A DNA stretch of 64,000 nucleotides from Nageia nagi (GCA_050084985.1 JBITNC010000001.1:13764001-13828000), one strand, 5' to 3'; counted from the stretch's first letter, positions 12,541-24,110 are shown. Program-made: numbers and translations. Notes: generated from the letters alone by a model not told the origin.

Positions 12541-13700
12541 ATGGCTCAATAAGCTACAACTCAAGTCTATCTAGAGTGGAATGATTTTGGAGCTCTCAAT
12601 ATTCTGAATCCTTATGAGATTCCAATGCATGTAGATAAAGCTTTTCAACATTGGGATAGGAATGAAAATATTGCTTATGAACATTAACAAGACATTGTAG
12701 ATATGGTGAAGTAGCATAACATAGTCCATAAATATATGATGCTCAAATTTCTTGCTATGTATCTCTCCAAAAATGTTCTCGACTAGTACCCAATGCTTCT
12801 GACCAATTCTATACCCACATGGGCTTAGTTTGTAAAATCTTTGATTCTAGAGTTTAAGGAGGTTGGTGATCCTTACTCTTTCATGTATTAATTTACTATC
12901 ATTCAAAGAGATCCTATGGAAAATATATGAAATTTCAAAATTAGATTTGGTAAATCTTGGTATAGAATCCCTTTAGCTAAGAGACTACACTCTTCCATGA
13001 ATTTAATATTTTATCTTAGAGATTTTACTCCATATCTAGCTATTAAGATCCAAATGAGTGATCCTCAATAATTTCTTGAGATCTATAAATATGCCTTACA
13101 AGATGAAGCTACCCTCATTTCAATAGGGAAACTCCCCCTAGAGTATTTATGTCTATGGCATATGCACCTTCCTCTTCCATACAACCTTTAATGCAAAACT
13201 ATCCTCTCCAACCTATAGCTCAATCACTCTAGTTGTAGCTATCGAAACTATAACCTCAACTTGCTTTGCCTAGCTTATAACCAAAACTTGTCTTTATACT
13301 CAATTAACACTTCCTATATGTATCACTAGCAATATTTTGCAAAAATATCAGAAATCCAATTAGATGAACATTATTGAATTGAAATATTTGGTGAGAACCT
13401 TATCTAACCAAAGGATATTTGAACAAAGATCAAATCAAAGGAGAGATTATTATGATCAAAGGGATGATGGAGGAAAAAAAACAAAGCATCCCTTGCTAGC
13501 TAAAGATAAACCACTATAGTAGAGGGAACCCCGTCGATTAGATAGAGTTTATATATCTCTAGAGGCATACAATAATCCATCTAATCAAGATTCATGCAGA
13601 GCTTATAATGACCCCCATATATAAAATACTTATCCCATATATCAACATCAAATGAGGCTAATAGATAATGGAAGGGTTCATACTAGTTATTACATGGATG
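12541..13700 (+). pseudogene. Element B gag
   Basis: It starts with MAQ at 12541, the position that aligns with MANPA in element A. It then runs through IPMHVDKAF, NIAYEH, LILEFKEVGDPYSF and ATLISIGKLPLEY. These align block by block with A gag (IPANVFKTL, KMAYEH, FILEFNELGDPFSL). A late block, CRAYNDPH..NTYPIYQ, corresponds to a zinc-knuckle-like stretch in A (CLAYNDAHEQTTCPVYQ). In both copies the second Cys of a C-x2-C-x3-H-x4-C knuckle is Tyr. Many in-frame stops are present, mostly TAG or TGA where A has W or Q. Gag would form the particle that packages the element RNA. Confidence 0.65.
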
Positions 13701-14079
13701 AATCAACATCAAAGGCAAATTTTATGATTCTCCTAGAATTTTCCAAAAAAGCCATTAAGATTAGATCTACTGCTAGATAGTTCCTACCTCAAAGATATAT
13801 CCAATATCACCCAACTAATTCTAATCAATTAACATTAGTTCCACATCCCAAGTTACAATAAAAGAGGCCTTTGGGTGAATATGCTACCACATTTTTTTTA
13901 ATCAAAAAAATAAGTTTTGGGAAAATAATCAGTTGATCAACCTTATTCTTTCTCAAAAATCCAAGAAAGAGAGAAGGAAAGTAAGATATTATTCATATGA
14001 CCATCACTAACAAGGGCATAATGAGAAGAAACATCTCATCCTTACAAAAGAAAATATCTATATGAGAGTTCTTCTTGCA

Positions 14080-14366
14080 TTTCTCCATACAACATTGTGG
14101 ATGAGTTGAAGAGTATTCCATCAAGAGAATCACTCTTTAATTCCTTGTGTATCCCAAACAAATTAACTTATTAAAGGCAACACTCATGATCCACATCAAA
14201 GGATATGAATGATAGAACTATAGTTTGTACACAATTTCAAAGTTACTAGGTTTGGTAAGAATACACCTCCTCATTTTTATATCTCCCTTGAGTTTGAAGG
14301 ATACATTGTAAATAATTATATGATAGACTCAAGGGAAGCCATGATTGTAATGCCAAACAAGGTATC
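14080..14366 (+). pseudogene. Element B protease, N-terminal part (before the D insertion)
   Basis: The block DELKSIPSRESLFNSLCIP aligns with the A leader (AELKRTPARVSLFEALKIP). PPHFYISLEFEGYIVNNYMI aligns with the strand before the protease active site. The active site itself reads DSREA where A has DSGA. It ends at MPNKV, directly at the D insertion. Aspartic protease would cut the polyprotein; this copy has stops and frame changes. Confidence 0.6.
14362..14366. other. Target site duplication of D, left copy
   Basis: It reads gtatc. Compare atatt at 23138-23142; both are one transition from gtatt, which is the sequence needed to rejoin the B protease frame. Confidence 0.6.
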
Positions 14367-14378
14367 TATAGATGCCTA

Positions 14379-14412
14379 AAAATGAATTATTCCTTATTAA
14401 ATAATTCATTTT
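14379..14412 (+). repeat. Hairpin near the start of the D 5' LTR
   Basis: Perfect 13-bp arms (AAAATGAATTATT and AATAATTCATTTT) enclose an 8-nt loop. The same hairpin is kept at 22486-22519 in the other LTR although loop and flanks differ. Confidence 0.65.
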
Positions 14413-14527
14413 AAAACCTTATTGATGTTTTATGTAAAAGGGGTTAAAAATACCCAAAGCTATGTAATTCATGTAATGGACCACCATATCATGACCTAAG
14501 GGTCAAATCTTATAATACAAGTGTTGC

Positions 14528-14537
14528 TATATAAAGG
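14528..14537 (+). promoter_or_regulatory. TATA box in the D 5' LTR
   Basis: TATATAAAGG lies about 160 bp into the LTR and is conserved at 22635-22644 in the other LTR. It probably positions the element's transcript start. Confidence 0.55.
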
Positions 14538-15099
14538 CATAAGAGGCAACCAAAATAAAAAGAGGATCATAATGGAGGAGGAGGAGGAGACTCTATCAAT
14601 TGAAGATAAGATAAAAGATCATCATCAAGGCTACAAGATATTATAGAATCCACCAAAAGATCAAGGGAAAAATTATCAATATCATATATGTAAAAAGTAA
14701 ACATCATTTCTTATCTCTTATTCATTATATGATTACTATTTCCTTTTCTCAATGCTACATCTTTTATTGCATCTATTATATTGCTTATCTTAAGCTGTTA
14801 GTAGTGTACCAACTATAGTACACCAATAGTGTGCAATTGAATGAATGTATGCTTGTATTTCATGTATATTATTTTTATGAAATGAACATGTGATCTAATT
14901 AAACATAATTATTTATTTTATGCATTATTTCCATATTTTAGATATATGCATCAATAAGAAAAAAGTAGACCAATAGTGCATTAATTAACTCCCATAAATA
15001 ATTAATTGCATTATTTTGGGACTACATTTTGGTGAATCTAACATTCTTACACACCTAGACTTTCCTCTAGGGAAATATTTTGGAGAAGTCATGAATCCA

Positions 15100-17380
15100 T
15101 TTTCCTTACTATTAGTTCCTATAGAATATGCTCTTTGAATGGTAGCTAAAGAAAATGTTAAAGCTAGGGTTTGTTCTTCCTATATCCCAAAAATGAACCT
15201 TGATATATAAAACCCTAAATATCTAAGTTTAAAATCCATTTTAGTGAGCTTAGAAGAAGTGTTTGGCATAATCCTAACTTATATATCTAATAACCCCTTC
15301 TTAATGCTCATAGTGACATTGAATCTTCCCATTCTAGCAAGATAATGGATATTATTAGAGAAAATCCTCAATGATAGGCTACCATTGATCCTTTCAAGTT
15401 TGAAAACATACCTACTCCTTTTGAATCTTCAAATAGTGATAATGAAATTAATCAAAGAGCATTCTATTGATACAACATTAGAGGATAGCCTATTTTATTA
15501 TGAAATTGCAAAAACATCAAAATGGAAGGTTTCTAACCACAAAGAGGATGGTGCTAGTAGCATGCTAGAGTATGTTCATGAAGCTAACAACATGGAAAAA
15601 GATGTTGGATCTTGTGATACTTGGATAGGGCACACAAAACCCTGATGAAAATCATGCTAAATATGATGTCATAAGTGATTCCCAAGATGAAGATGATGAT
15701 GATTATAGCCACCTCATTCTCAAGCCATATCACTTTAAAAAAGGTATGAATTCTAAAGCTAAGAATATTGTATAAGAAGAAGATTATAAAATTTATATTA
15801 ATCAATAGCTTGATATAATGATTAATGAAGATTACAAATTACCATCCAATTGGACATTAGAAGAACATCATATCAAAACTAGTATCCTTCTTGATATACA
15901 AGATACTACTAGGTGGTACAAAGAACCTCCATGAAAATAGTTAGAAGCACTAGTTGAAATATAGGATAAATTAGAGCATGAGAGGGTTAATTTCATAGGT
16001 TCATTTGTTGCTTGAAGGAGGCTAAACTTAAAAAGACACAATATCCACACCAAACCAGTCCACCTCATTATCCACCTCAAATCCCACCACCATCCCCAAG
16101 GATTAGCTCAGCTAATATTAGAAAATTAGCATATCAAAATACACTAGTTGATGAAGATGATTTCCTATCTTGACTCAAGAAACCTCTAACTCAAATAATC
16201 CTTGATAAGATCATTATTGGTAAAAAGAGTGTCAAGTTTACTAAATTTGATTGTATGCAAGATCCGAAAATGCATATTAGAAAGTTACAAGAAGAAGCTA
16301 TTGAATAATGCATGATACAAATTTGTTAGCTAAGTTATTTTCCCATAGCTTGAAAGATGATGCACTCAAATGGTATTTTTAGATTCCTAAAAATAACATT
16401 GATAGGTATGAATATTTGATTCATTTATTCTTGCACAATTTTAGGTACAATATTGCTATGAAAGTATATTTCAAGTATTTATGCAAAATTAAATAATTAC
16501 CTAATCAATATATCAAGGTCTTTGTAAAATTCTAAAAAAAAATGGCTAATAGAATAATAAGGCATAAACAAGATCTAAAAGATGCTTTTACAAATGCTCT
16601 CTTACCTATATATAAACTATTTTTCATCTATAACCATGATATGTCAGTAGAAGACATGATAGATATAGTTGTCAAGAAAGAACCATGTATCAAAAAATTG
16701 TATGCTATGGAGAACAAAGATAACACTCCTTGTCAAAAATAAATCCTTGAAAAGACTAATAGGGTTGAAGAAAATAATGTTACTCATAAATGAAGAACTA
16801 ACTCTAAACCTAGGAGATAGTTTACTCCTTTGATTGATACTGTTGATAATATTCTTAATATTTTGTTGGATGAAGAACTTATTGAGTTGCCTCCTATTAT
16901 TGAGTCCAAGTTCTCTAATGGTGTGCCTAAGCATTTTTTATATGAAGAAGTTTGTAATTATCATAGGGTACCTAGACATCTAATAAGAAATTACAAGTCT
17001 CTTAAGCATATTATATAAGATTTCATTGATAAAGAAGCTATTAAGATGGATGTTGACCCAATAGAGAAAGTATGACATATACATATTGATAATGAATAAT
17101 TAGGCATCTTCACCAATCCTATACCTTCTTCACAACCAAAAGGTTGTATTAGCATAGTGAGTGTTTCTAATGAATTATATCATTATTTTACTAATAATCA
17201 TGGGTACAGGTATGCTCCTCATAACAAGATTGGAAATGGAGTTAGAATAAATGCTGCTAGCAATGTCTAACACTATTTGCATAGTGCCAATGACATGGAA
17301 ATTGCTCAAAAAAAGTTACCTCTATTTGTATCTACCTCTGCAAAGTGTATTTGGGTAGAAAAACCTCCCTAAGTACTTAA
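15100..17380 (+). pseudogene. Element D gag (Ty3/gypsy, Tat/Ogre-type knuckle)
   Basis: The gag core is at about 16330-16745. It reads LLAKLFSHSLKDDALKWYF, then YLIHLFLHNFRYNI, YIKVFVKF and LKDAFTNALLP, which follows the retrotransposon gag pattern L...L...A..WY....F....F...F. A later block (about 16940-17020) reads VCNYHRVPRHLIRNY, then LKHII.DFIDKEAI. This matches a C-x2-H-x4-H-x4-C knuckle followed by LK.KIQDLID, typical of Tat/Ogre-type gags, except that the last Cys is Tyr. An acidic N-terminal region (15385-15645 and after) has no recognised domain. Frequent TAA/TAG/TGA codons make it a pseudogene. It is the only protein of the element on the plus strand. Confidence 0.6.
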
Positions 17381-18029
17381 AATAATTGCTTAAATTTCTT
17401 ATCTTTGTAGATAGTGTATAATAGTTAGGTAGGGTATATTTTCATGCATTTTTAGTAGTTGTTACATCTATATAGTGCATTTTTTATTCTATTTTTTAAT
17501 GATATTCTATTTTTCACTTGCGTCCTAACCTTAAACAACTCCGCTTATGCTGATAGTAGCATGCAAGACTTGTGTCATGTTGCTAATAGCATGCAATTAT
17601 TAGAATAGAGTTTTCAAGAATAGTATTTCCAATTTTTAGAAACATTTTAGAGCTTAGTGAACTGATATTAGGTGAAATTGCATGTCATTTATTTGGAAAA
17701 ACTCACACTTTTTCATTTGGATCCCATTAGTACTTTGGACCATAATTCGATTAGGTTAAGTTATTTAGTATCATTATTAATCATATTGTATTAGGATTTC
17801 TTGTTTCATTATCATGAATAAAATGTGCATATTGGATCATTTTTTCTATCATAGGTTTTTAGATTAAAGCTCATTATTTAGTTCCAAACTAATGAATCCA
17901 TAATATTAAACGAACTAGACATATAAACTTAGAAATTTTTTTCCAAAAATAACATTCATAATAAATAATAGGTAGTCACACAAAGTTTGGTCACCAAAAT
18001 ATCAATATATATAACTATAAAAAATGATA

Positions 18030-19910
18030 CATAGAGTACAAAATGGGCCTCATCCCTATGATCCTAGGTGGGCACTCCTACCACTGCTAACTATGTCTAT
18101 CCTAGACTTGATCTTATGGCCACTACTGCTAGCCCCTATGAATGAGGTCATACCACTCAAGGATAAACTATGGCTCACCAAAAGGGCCTTCTATTGACCA
18201 TAATTCACCTTTAAAGAAATGATATATTTATAATTGGATTCAATCTTATCAATCGAATCTTGGATAAATGACCATTGCTGATCTAGTGGAGGCATTCTTA
18301 AGCACTCTTGCAATCTCTTCATAGATTGCTACAAAGTGGAAATATATGCATCCTTGGCCATCAAATTGGCCATTAATGTACCAAGTTAGAACTCCATGAG
18401 TTGTAACCTAGTAATATTAATCTCCAAATGTTGTAATATCACCACCTTTACCTCAATAGGCCATAATCTAGCAATCTCTACTTCCAAAGATGCAACCTTG
18501 GCATTTGTATCCCCTATAACACAAACCAAATCATATTAGTCACTTTGTAATTTTTACAATATATGAAAATTAATAGTAAAATTATAAAGTTATGTGTTAC
18601 CTAGTGCTAGGGTAGCTATAGCAAGGATGTCCAAACCACCTCACCCCTTGGCCTCCTGATTGGGCATGTCATGGATTGAATTATTGACCTAATATGTATC
18701 ATCTTCCTTTGATCCCTCATTAGAATCTACCTCATGATAGTTATCATCCTCATTCATGCCAATATTTCCTATGCAAACACCTACCCACCATGCAATAGAA
18801 TTAGAGGAAACCCTTAGAGTCATAGACACATGTGTAAGTACATTCATAACTTGAGGCTCCTCCTAAGCATCTCTCCATGCAGGTATCATCTCTACTCTTG
18901 GGGGCAAATCCCTCTCCACTATATATCACCTATATGCTATGGGAATAGGTAGGATATCTTGTTGAAGACCAAATTATTACAAAATACAACCATGGTGATA
19001 GGGCTCCATAATCTTTCTCTATGTTTGGAGAAAGCAATCCTACTAGGCCCACACAAGTTGATGTACATCTGAGTGCCATACAAAATCCTAAAAATACACT
19101 TAGATAAGGTCCTCTAGCTGTAAATGATGCAACTCCCTCCCTTGCACCATAAAAAATGTGGATACCTATATCCACCACTACATGAGGTCCAACATACAAG
19201 TGCTATATCACTTAAATCCTTTTGAGCCCTTTGTAAACTAATGGGTTGCACAATAGCTATGTGCTCATACGTTGAAACTTGTAATAGACTTGCATGTGCA
19301 ATAGTGATGTTGATCTTGTCAACACTCACAAAGTTATACAAATATCTATAAAATTGGGCTAAAAGTAATGGATCCAAAGCAAATTAAGTCCCACACTCAC
19401 ATATCTTTCTAAGAACCCATACTAAGCCAAGAAAAAAAGTTGAACTACTCTTTTTTAGACATAAATAAGTGGCTATGATGGTTGTAATATACAAATAAAG
19501 ATGATGCCTTATTGGTGCAAAATGATAAACCTTGATAAGGAAAGAAACCCTATGCTCCTAATCATGATCTACCTCACCTATAAGCCATAAAGCATCTTTC
19601 TCATGAACATTATTATCTGTAAGCTCCCCTTGATGGGGTTATCCTAGATATGGTATACATCAAGTAATAATACTTACATTTCACTTGGGAGCAGGTGAAA
19701 TGTGCCATAATCAAGATCCCATGCTTTGTTAATGCTATAAAAATAGGTAAATCCTATTGGATGTGTCCAATAATAGCCAAATCTACCAGCCCACATTGAT
19801 CTAAGATATAATTTATATGAGCTTTTTAGGGCCATGTCCATGCCTTCTCTAGTGCAGTAGTAGCCATAGGGCCCCCTCTAATAATGATCTTACACTCTTG
19901 TAAGGAAAAA
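18030..19910 (-). pseudogene. Plant mobile domain (PMD) protein, antisense inside element D
   Basis: On the minus strand from about 19880, MATTALEKAWTWP is followed by INYILDQCGLVDLAIIGHIQ, then in neighbouring frames LTKHGI and FHLLPSEM, LLLDVYHI and NPIKG. This aligns residue by residue with the better-kept copy at 1640-1 (LVYLAIVGHIQ, FHLPLGEMIVTLLDVY, IPIRG). The acidic tail near 18700 (NEDDNYHEVDSNEGSKEDDT) looks like a linker after the domain. PMD proteins are known in host silencing factors and in plant transposable elements. The gene runs opposite to gag, between gag and the 3' LTR; extra antisense frames in that place have been described for some Tat-lineage elements. Stops and frameshifts are many. 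Confidence 0.55.
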
Positions 19911-20299
19911 AAATGCTAAAATTGAGCATACATGACAAAAATACTTTTTTGGAATTGAAAATAGTAAAAAATACAATAAAAAATAGCTCATAGTATGGTC
20001 ATAGGGAAGAGACCATAGTAACTTTGTAATACGACTACACTTGCTAGTAATAGGGTGGTGAATTACTCTCCAATCATCATTTTCCATAGATATAATGAGT
20101 AAAAATATAAAAAATAAGGATCCTAAGGTACAACAAATAGCTTGAACTCCAATCCTCACAAGAATTAGGCAAGAAAATGATAATCCAGTAGCACTTCATC
20201 GCACAAGGGAGGTTAGAAGACTAGAGCACTGATTTTGAAAAACAAAATGTTAAAATGACATTTTATTTTCTAAAAATTGCTTATATATGTTGAATTTTG

Positions 20300-22473
20300 A
20301 CCTAAAAACTAGGGCATCATTCCTTTTTATCTAATAGAATGCGTAATCATTATTTGTATAACCAAAATGCTTGAAATTATTTTAAGCATTTAACTTCTCT
20401 TTTTGGGCACATAAAATAAAAAGTTTCATGCTACTAGTAGCATCCATTTTCATGATATATATGTAAAACTAAAAAGGAAATGGTTCTAAATAAAGAATAA
20501 AATTTATTCGAATCCCTACTACTCATCTTAGATCTAAAACATAGCATTTGCATTTTATAAAAATAGTTGTATTAAATATAAGCCGCTAGCAGCATGAAAA
20601 TAAAAAAATTAGGCAGAATTAAAAAGGTGCTACTTCAATTCCACTTATTTTCAAAACTTAAATATATTTTTATGATAAGTAATTATGAGATGACTATTTG
20701 GCCTTATTACTATGGTAAGTTAAATTTTTATGTCTTAGAATAATGCTTGTTAATAATCACAAGTATGCTTACAATTCATATTTTTTCATGAAGTAAAGGT
20801 GCTATTAATTTTCATATTTGGTTCCTTCTTTTGTATGCTACCAAGGCATGGAAAAAGGAAAATCATATAAATGTTCAAATAATTTCTTGCATTATGTTTA
20901 TCTAACAATTCTATGCAGTTGTCATAGGGATATTATGAACATTGGAATGAAGGATTTCAAAATGCTCCAATATTGTTACCTAGGGCATGTTTTTTAAAAA
21001 ATATTATTATTATAGTAAATTTAAAAATTATTTCATTATATCCAAACATTGCAAGGATACAAATGCATTATTTATTTAGGATGTCCAAAATCCCTCACAA
21101 ATAATGGGGCATTCTACACTGCTAGCAGCCTAAAAGTACTTCAAATTTATCAACTTGGGGAATTTATATATTTCAATATATTTTGATGTTATTTACTAAC
21201 ATTTTTGTAGAAATAACATATTTTTAGAACAATGGCCATTTTTTCTAAAGATAGGATTAGAAAATTTGGCACATTTCATGTTGTCAGCAGTGTGGATCTT
21301 CTTTGAAAAATTGTGCAAGTTATATTCCAAGACCACTAAATGACTCAAACTAAGATAATCACTAGTATGTGTCACTCAAAAATAATATCAATATTATATT
21401 TATTTCATCATTTCTCCAAAGCATACTCTCTTTGAATCATATACATAAAATGTATGATCATCAATGGCCAATGACATGACTAGTGAGAGTTTGCTCACTT
21501 AAAAGTAAATTGATGATGCATCCATGAGCAATATGTTGACATTGGATAATCTCCAATAGAAAATACAACTTACTATGTATCCACATGATTTTTTCTTTGA
21601 ACCTATCCAAAGCATAATATCTTTGGATCATATACATAAAACATATGATCATTGAAGGCCAATGACATGGCTAGTGAGAGCTCACTTACTTAAAAGTAAA
21701 TCAATGATGTAGCCATGAGCAAGATGTTGACATTGGATCATCTCCATGGATGATGCAACTTATTGTATATGAACATGGTTTTTGCTTTGAATCAATCCAA
21801 AGCATAATGTCTTTGAATCATAGATATAAAATGTATTTTTATCGATGGTAGCTATAAGTGGATTATTGTTATTGATTCATCATCAATGAATGATGCAACT
21901 AATTATGCATCCACCATATTTTATGATTAACATTTCATTGTAGGTTTCTATATCTTGAAGAGCAGAAGAAAATACATTGATTTTCATGCCATCACCTATG
22001 TGCATACTATACCCTAAGCCATTAGTAGTGTCCATTTCATCACCATTTTAATTCATTCAAAGCAGATCCTCTTTATTTCAAGGCATGGATGTAATTGGGA
22101 ATGGTTCTTGAGTATCAAAAATGATAGAATTACTAGATTCATGGTTGAAGTAGTACAAGGGGAAAAACACATATTCCATCTCCAAAATTGAATATGGAAC
22201 TATACAACTACTTGATAGCATAATTATTTCCATCACCTACACAACATCATTCTTGGAAGATATTATTTATCATATTTTTCCTTGGTTGCACCATTCAAGG
22301 ATCTTTCCTAGGGCATCCAAGTCAAAAGGGGGTAGTAATGGACCCTCATCATCATCAATAACAATAAGGGATAGTACAACAAAGAGTTTAAAGTTCTCAA
22401 AAAGTTTTCTTCTACACTTCTTCTTTGGACATGTAATTTCATAGCTTCAATCACACCTCTAAATAGGGGCAAA
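20300..22473 (+). other. Non-coding 3' region of element D with dispersed palindromic motif
   Basis: No reading frame is recognised. The region contains repeated near-palindromes related to GCTGCTAGCAGC (for example ATGCTACTAGTAGCAT at 20429, a perfect 16-bp palindrome, and GCCGCTAGCAGCATG at 20582), a 190-bp tandem repeat (21416-21930) and the polypurine tract before the LTR. Confidence 0.5.
21416..21930 (+). repeat. Tandem repeat, 190-191-bp unit, about 2.7 copies, in element D
   Basis: Units start at 21416, 21607 and 21797, each opening with CCAAAGCATA.T.TCTTTG. The first two units also share 'gccaatgacatg', 'ctagtgagag' and 'atgttgacattggat'. The third is partial and more diverged. Confidence 0.75.
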
Positions 22474-22485
22474 TGTAGACTCCTA

Positions 22486-22519
22486 AAAATGAATTATTAT
22501 TTAATAAATAATTCATTTT
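22486..22519 (+). repeat. Hairpin near the start of the D 3' LTR
   Basis: It has the same 13-bp arms as at 14379-14412 and an 8-nt loop of different sequence. Confidence 0.65.
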
Positions 22520-22634
22520 AAAGCCTCAATTATGTATTATGTAAAAGGGGTTAAAAATACCCAAAGCTATGTACTTCATGTAATGGACCACCATATAATG
22601 ACCTAGGGGTCAAATCTTATAATAGAAGTGTTGC

Positions 22635-22644
22635 TATATAAAGG
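22635..22644 (+). promoter_or_regulatory. TATA box in the D 3' LTR
   Basis: TATATAAAGG at the position equivalent to 14528 in the 5' LTR, kept unchanged. Confidence 0.5.
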
Positions 22645-23137
22645 CATAAGAGAAAACAAAAAAGAAAGGGATCAAAAGGATGGAGGAGGAGGAGACTCTG
22701 TCAATTGAAGATTAGATAGAAGATCATCATCAAGTTTACAAGACATTATATAAGTCACCACAATACCAAGGGAAATACCTTTGCAAATATCATATCTATA
22801 TCAAGCAAACATCATTTCTTATCTCTGATTTGTTATATGATTACTATTTCATTCACTTATTGCTACATCTTTTATTGCATATGTTATATTGCTTATTTTA
22901 AGCCATCAATAGCATACCAACTATAGGATGCCAATGATGTGCAATTGAATGAATGTATGCCTTTCTTTTGTGTATGTTTCTCTTTATAGAATTAATATGC
23001 AATCTAATTAAACATAAGTATCTTGTTGTTATGCATTATTGCCATATTTTAGATACATGCATCAATAAGAAACAAGTAGACCAATAGTGCATTAATTAAC
23101 TCTCATGATTAATTAATTCCATTATTTTAGGACTACA

Positions 23138-23142
23138 ATATT
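23138..23142. other. Target site duplication of D, right copy
   Basis: It reads atatt, directly after the right LTR end (GGACTACA). It is the partner of gtatc at 14362. Confidence 0.6.
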
Positions 23143-23560
23143 CAATGTCATAGGATTAACCTATACTAGGGATTCTCCTAGAATTCTCCAATTGGATGGT
23201 ACTAATGTCAAATCCATTGGTGTAGTGAAAGATGTCCTAATGAATCTTCACAAATATCTAGGAGTCTTTGTCATCTAGGATGTCATAGTTGTAGACATTC
23301 CTCCTATGTTTGGTTTGTGCTTGTTAAGAGAATTCACCTTCAAACTAGGAGGGTACCTAGCTATGGATTATTCCTACATAACCATTTTACTCAAGAATAA
23401 AATATTTAAGGTTTCCAATGAGCTCGACTTTAAATTTCTCATAGAAAAACTCCCTCAAGTAAATATAATAAGCAAGCAAGCCACATTAACCAATGCAACA
23501 AAAATGGAATTATATTATATAGATTTAGTTTTTGAACTCATGATCAAGTAGATTAAGAGT
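23143..23560 (+). pseudogene. Element B protease C-terminal part and linker (after the D insertion)
   Basis: It continues the protease: NVIGLTYTRDSPRILQLDG and VKDVLMNLHKYLGVFVI align with A (DVMGLPMTRTSTRVLQLDS, IKDVVLKIHKCPSVIII). It is followed by PPMFGLCLLREFTFKLGGYL, the conserved block that follows the protease in A, B and C. Confidence 0.6.
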
Positions 23561-23629
23561 AAGGGCATGGGAAACTATGTAATTCTTGAAGAGATAATTG
23601 ATCTTCTAGCCCTTACCCTTCTAGAACTA

Positions 23630-24110
23630 AGGGAATAAGAGTTATGGATAATGCATTTTGATGGAGTAAAATAAAATACTTGTGTTGGCATTAGAGTTAG
23701 TTTAAATTCCTCTACTAGTGAGAAAAAGAGATATATCCTTTCATCTAACTTAGAGTTACACAAATAATGTAGCATAATATGAACCCCTATATCTAGGATT
23801 AGAACATGCAAATAAATTGAAGATAAAGTACTTCATTAATTTTGATGACGAAGAGATAATCATCAATCAAGTGATAAATAAGTGCTCAATAAAGCATCAC
23901 TACCTAAAGAAATATAGAAACAAAGTTTGGGATTTATTGGGAAGTTTTAGTTCTTTAAATATCACTAAAATTCCTAGGGATCAAAATAATGAGGCTAATT
24001 CCTTAACCTAGAAAGGATCAAATTTTGATCCCACTCATAATTGGGTAAAGAGGAAAGGCATATAACTAATTTTTAAACCTTCTATCCTAGATAATGACTA
24101 TTTTTGGTAG
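23630..24110 (+). pseudogene. Element B first RNase H-like domain (before reverse transcriptase)
   Basis: MHFDGVK (first catalytic Asp), NNVA.YEPLYLGLEHA (the catalytic Glu codon is a stop), DDEEIIINQV (third acidic site), then KHHYLKKYRNKVWDLL and RDQNNEANSLT. The last block normally holds the fourth Asp (ADAL or IDAL) but has Asn here, as in A. It lies between protease and reverse transcriptase, the same order as in A and C. RNase H would remove RNA from RNA:DNA hybrids during reverse transcription. Confidence 0.6.

Larger units (their letters stand above)
14367..15026 (+). repeat. 5' LTR of element D
   Basis: It starts TATAGATGCC (the right copy has TGTAGACTCC, so TG has mutated to TA here) and ends GGGACTACA. 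It contains a hairpin at 14379-14412 and a TATATAAAGG box at 14528. Confidence 0.8.
14367..23137 (+). mobile_element. Element D: non-autonomous Ty3/gypsy LTR element with gag and an antisense PMD gene, nested in B
   Basis: It is bounded by direct LTRs of 660 bp (14367-15026) and 664 bp (22474-23137), about 85-90% alike by eye. The target duplication is decayed: gtatc on the left, atatt on the right, each one transition from gtatt. Splicing out D plus one copy rejoins the B protease codons in frame (MPNKV + FNVIGLT against A's MPKAVWDVMGLP), which confirms the boundaries. The inside holds a gag with a Tat/Ogre-type knuckle (15.1-17.3 kb, plus strand), a PMD pseudogene on the minus strand (18.0-19.9 kb) and about 2.5 kb of non-coding DNA with motif repeats. 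No protease, reverse transcriptase or integrase was seen, so D would need enzymes from another element. Confidence 0.8.
22474..23137 (+). repeat. 3' LTR of element D
   Basis: It starts TGTAGACTCC, directly after a purine-rich tract (AATAGGGGCAAA) suitable as the polypurine tract, and ends GGACTACA. It contains the hairpin (22486-22519) and TATATAAAGG at 22635. Confidence 0.8.
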
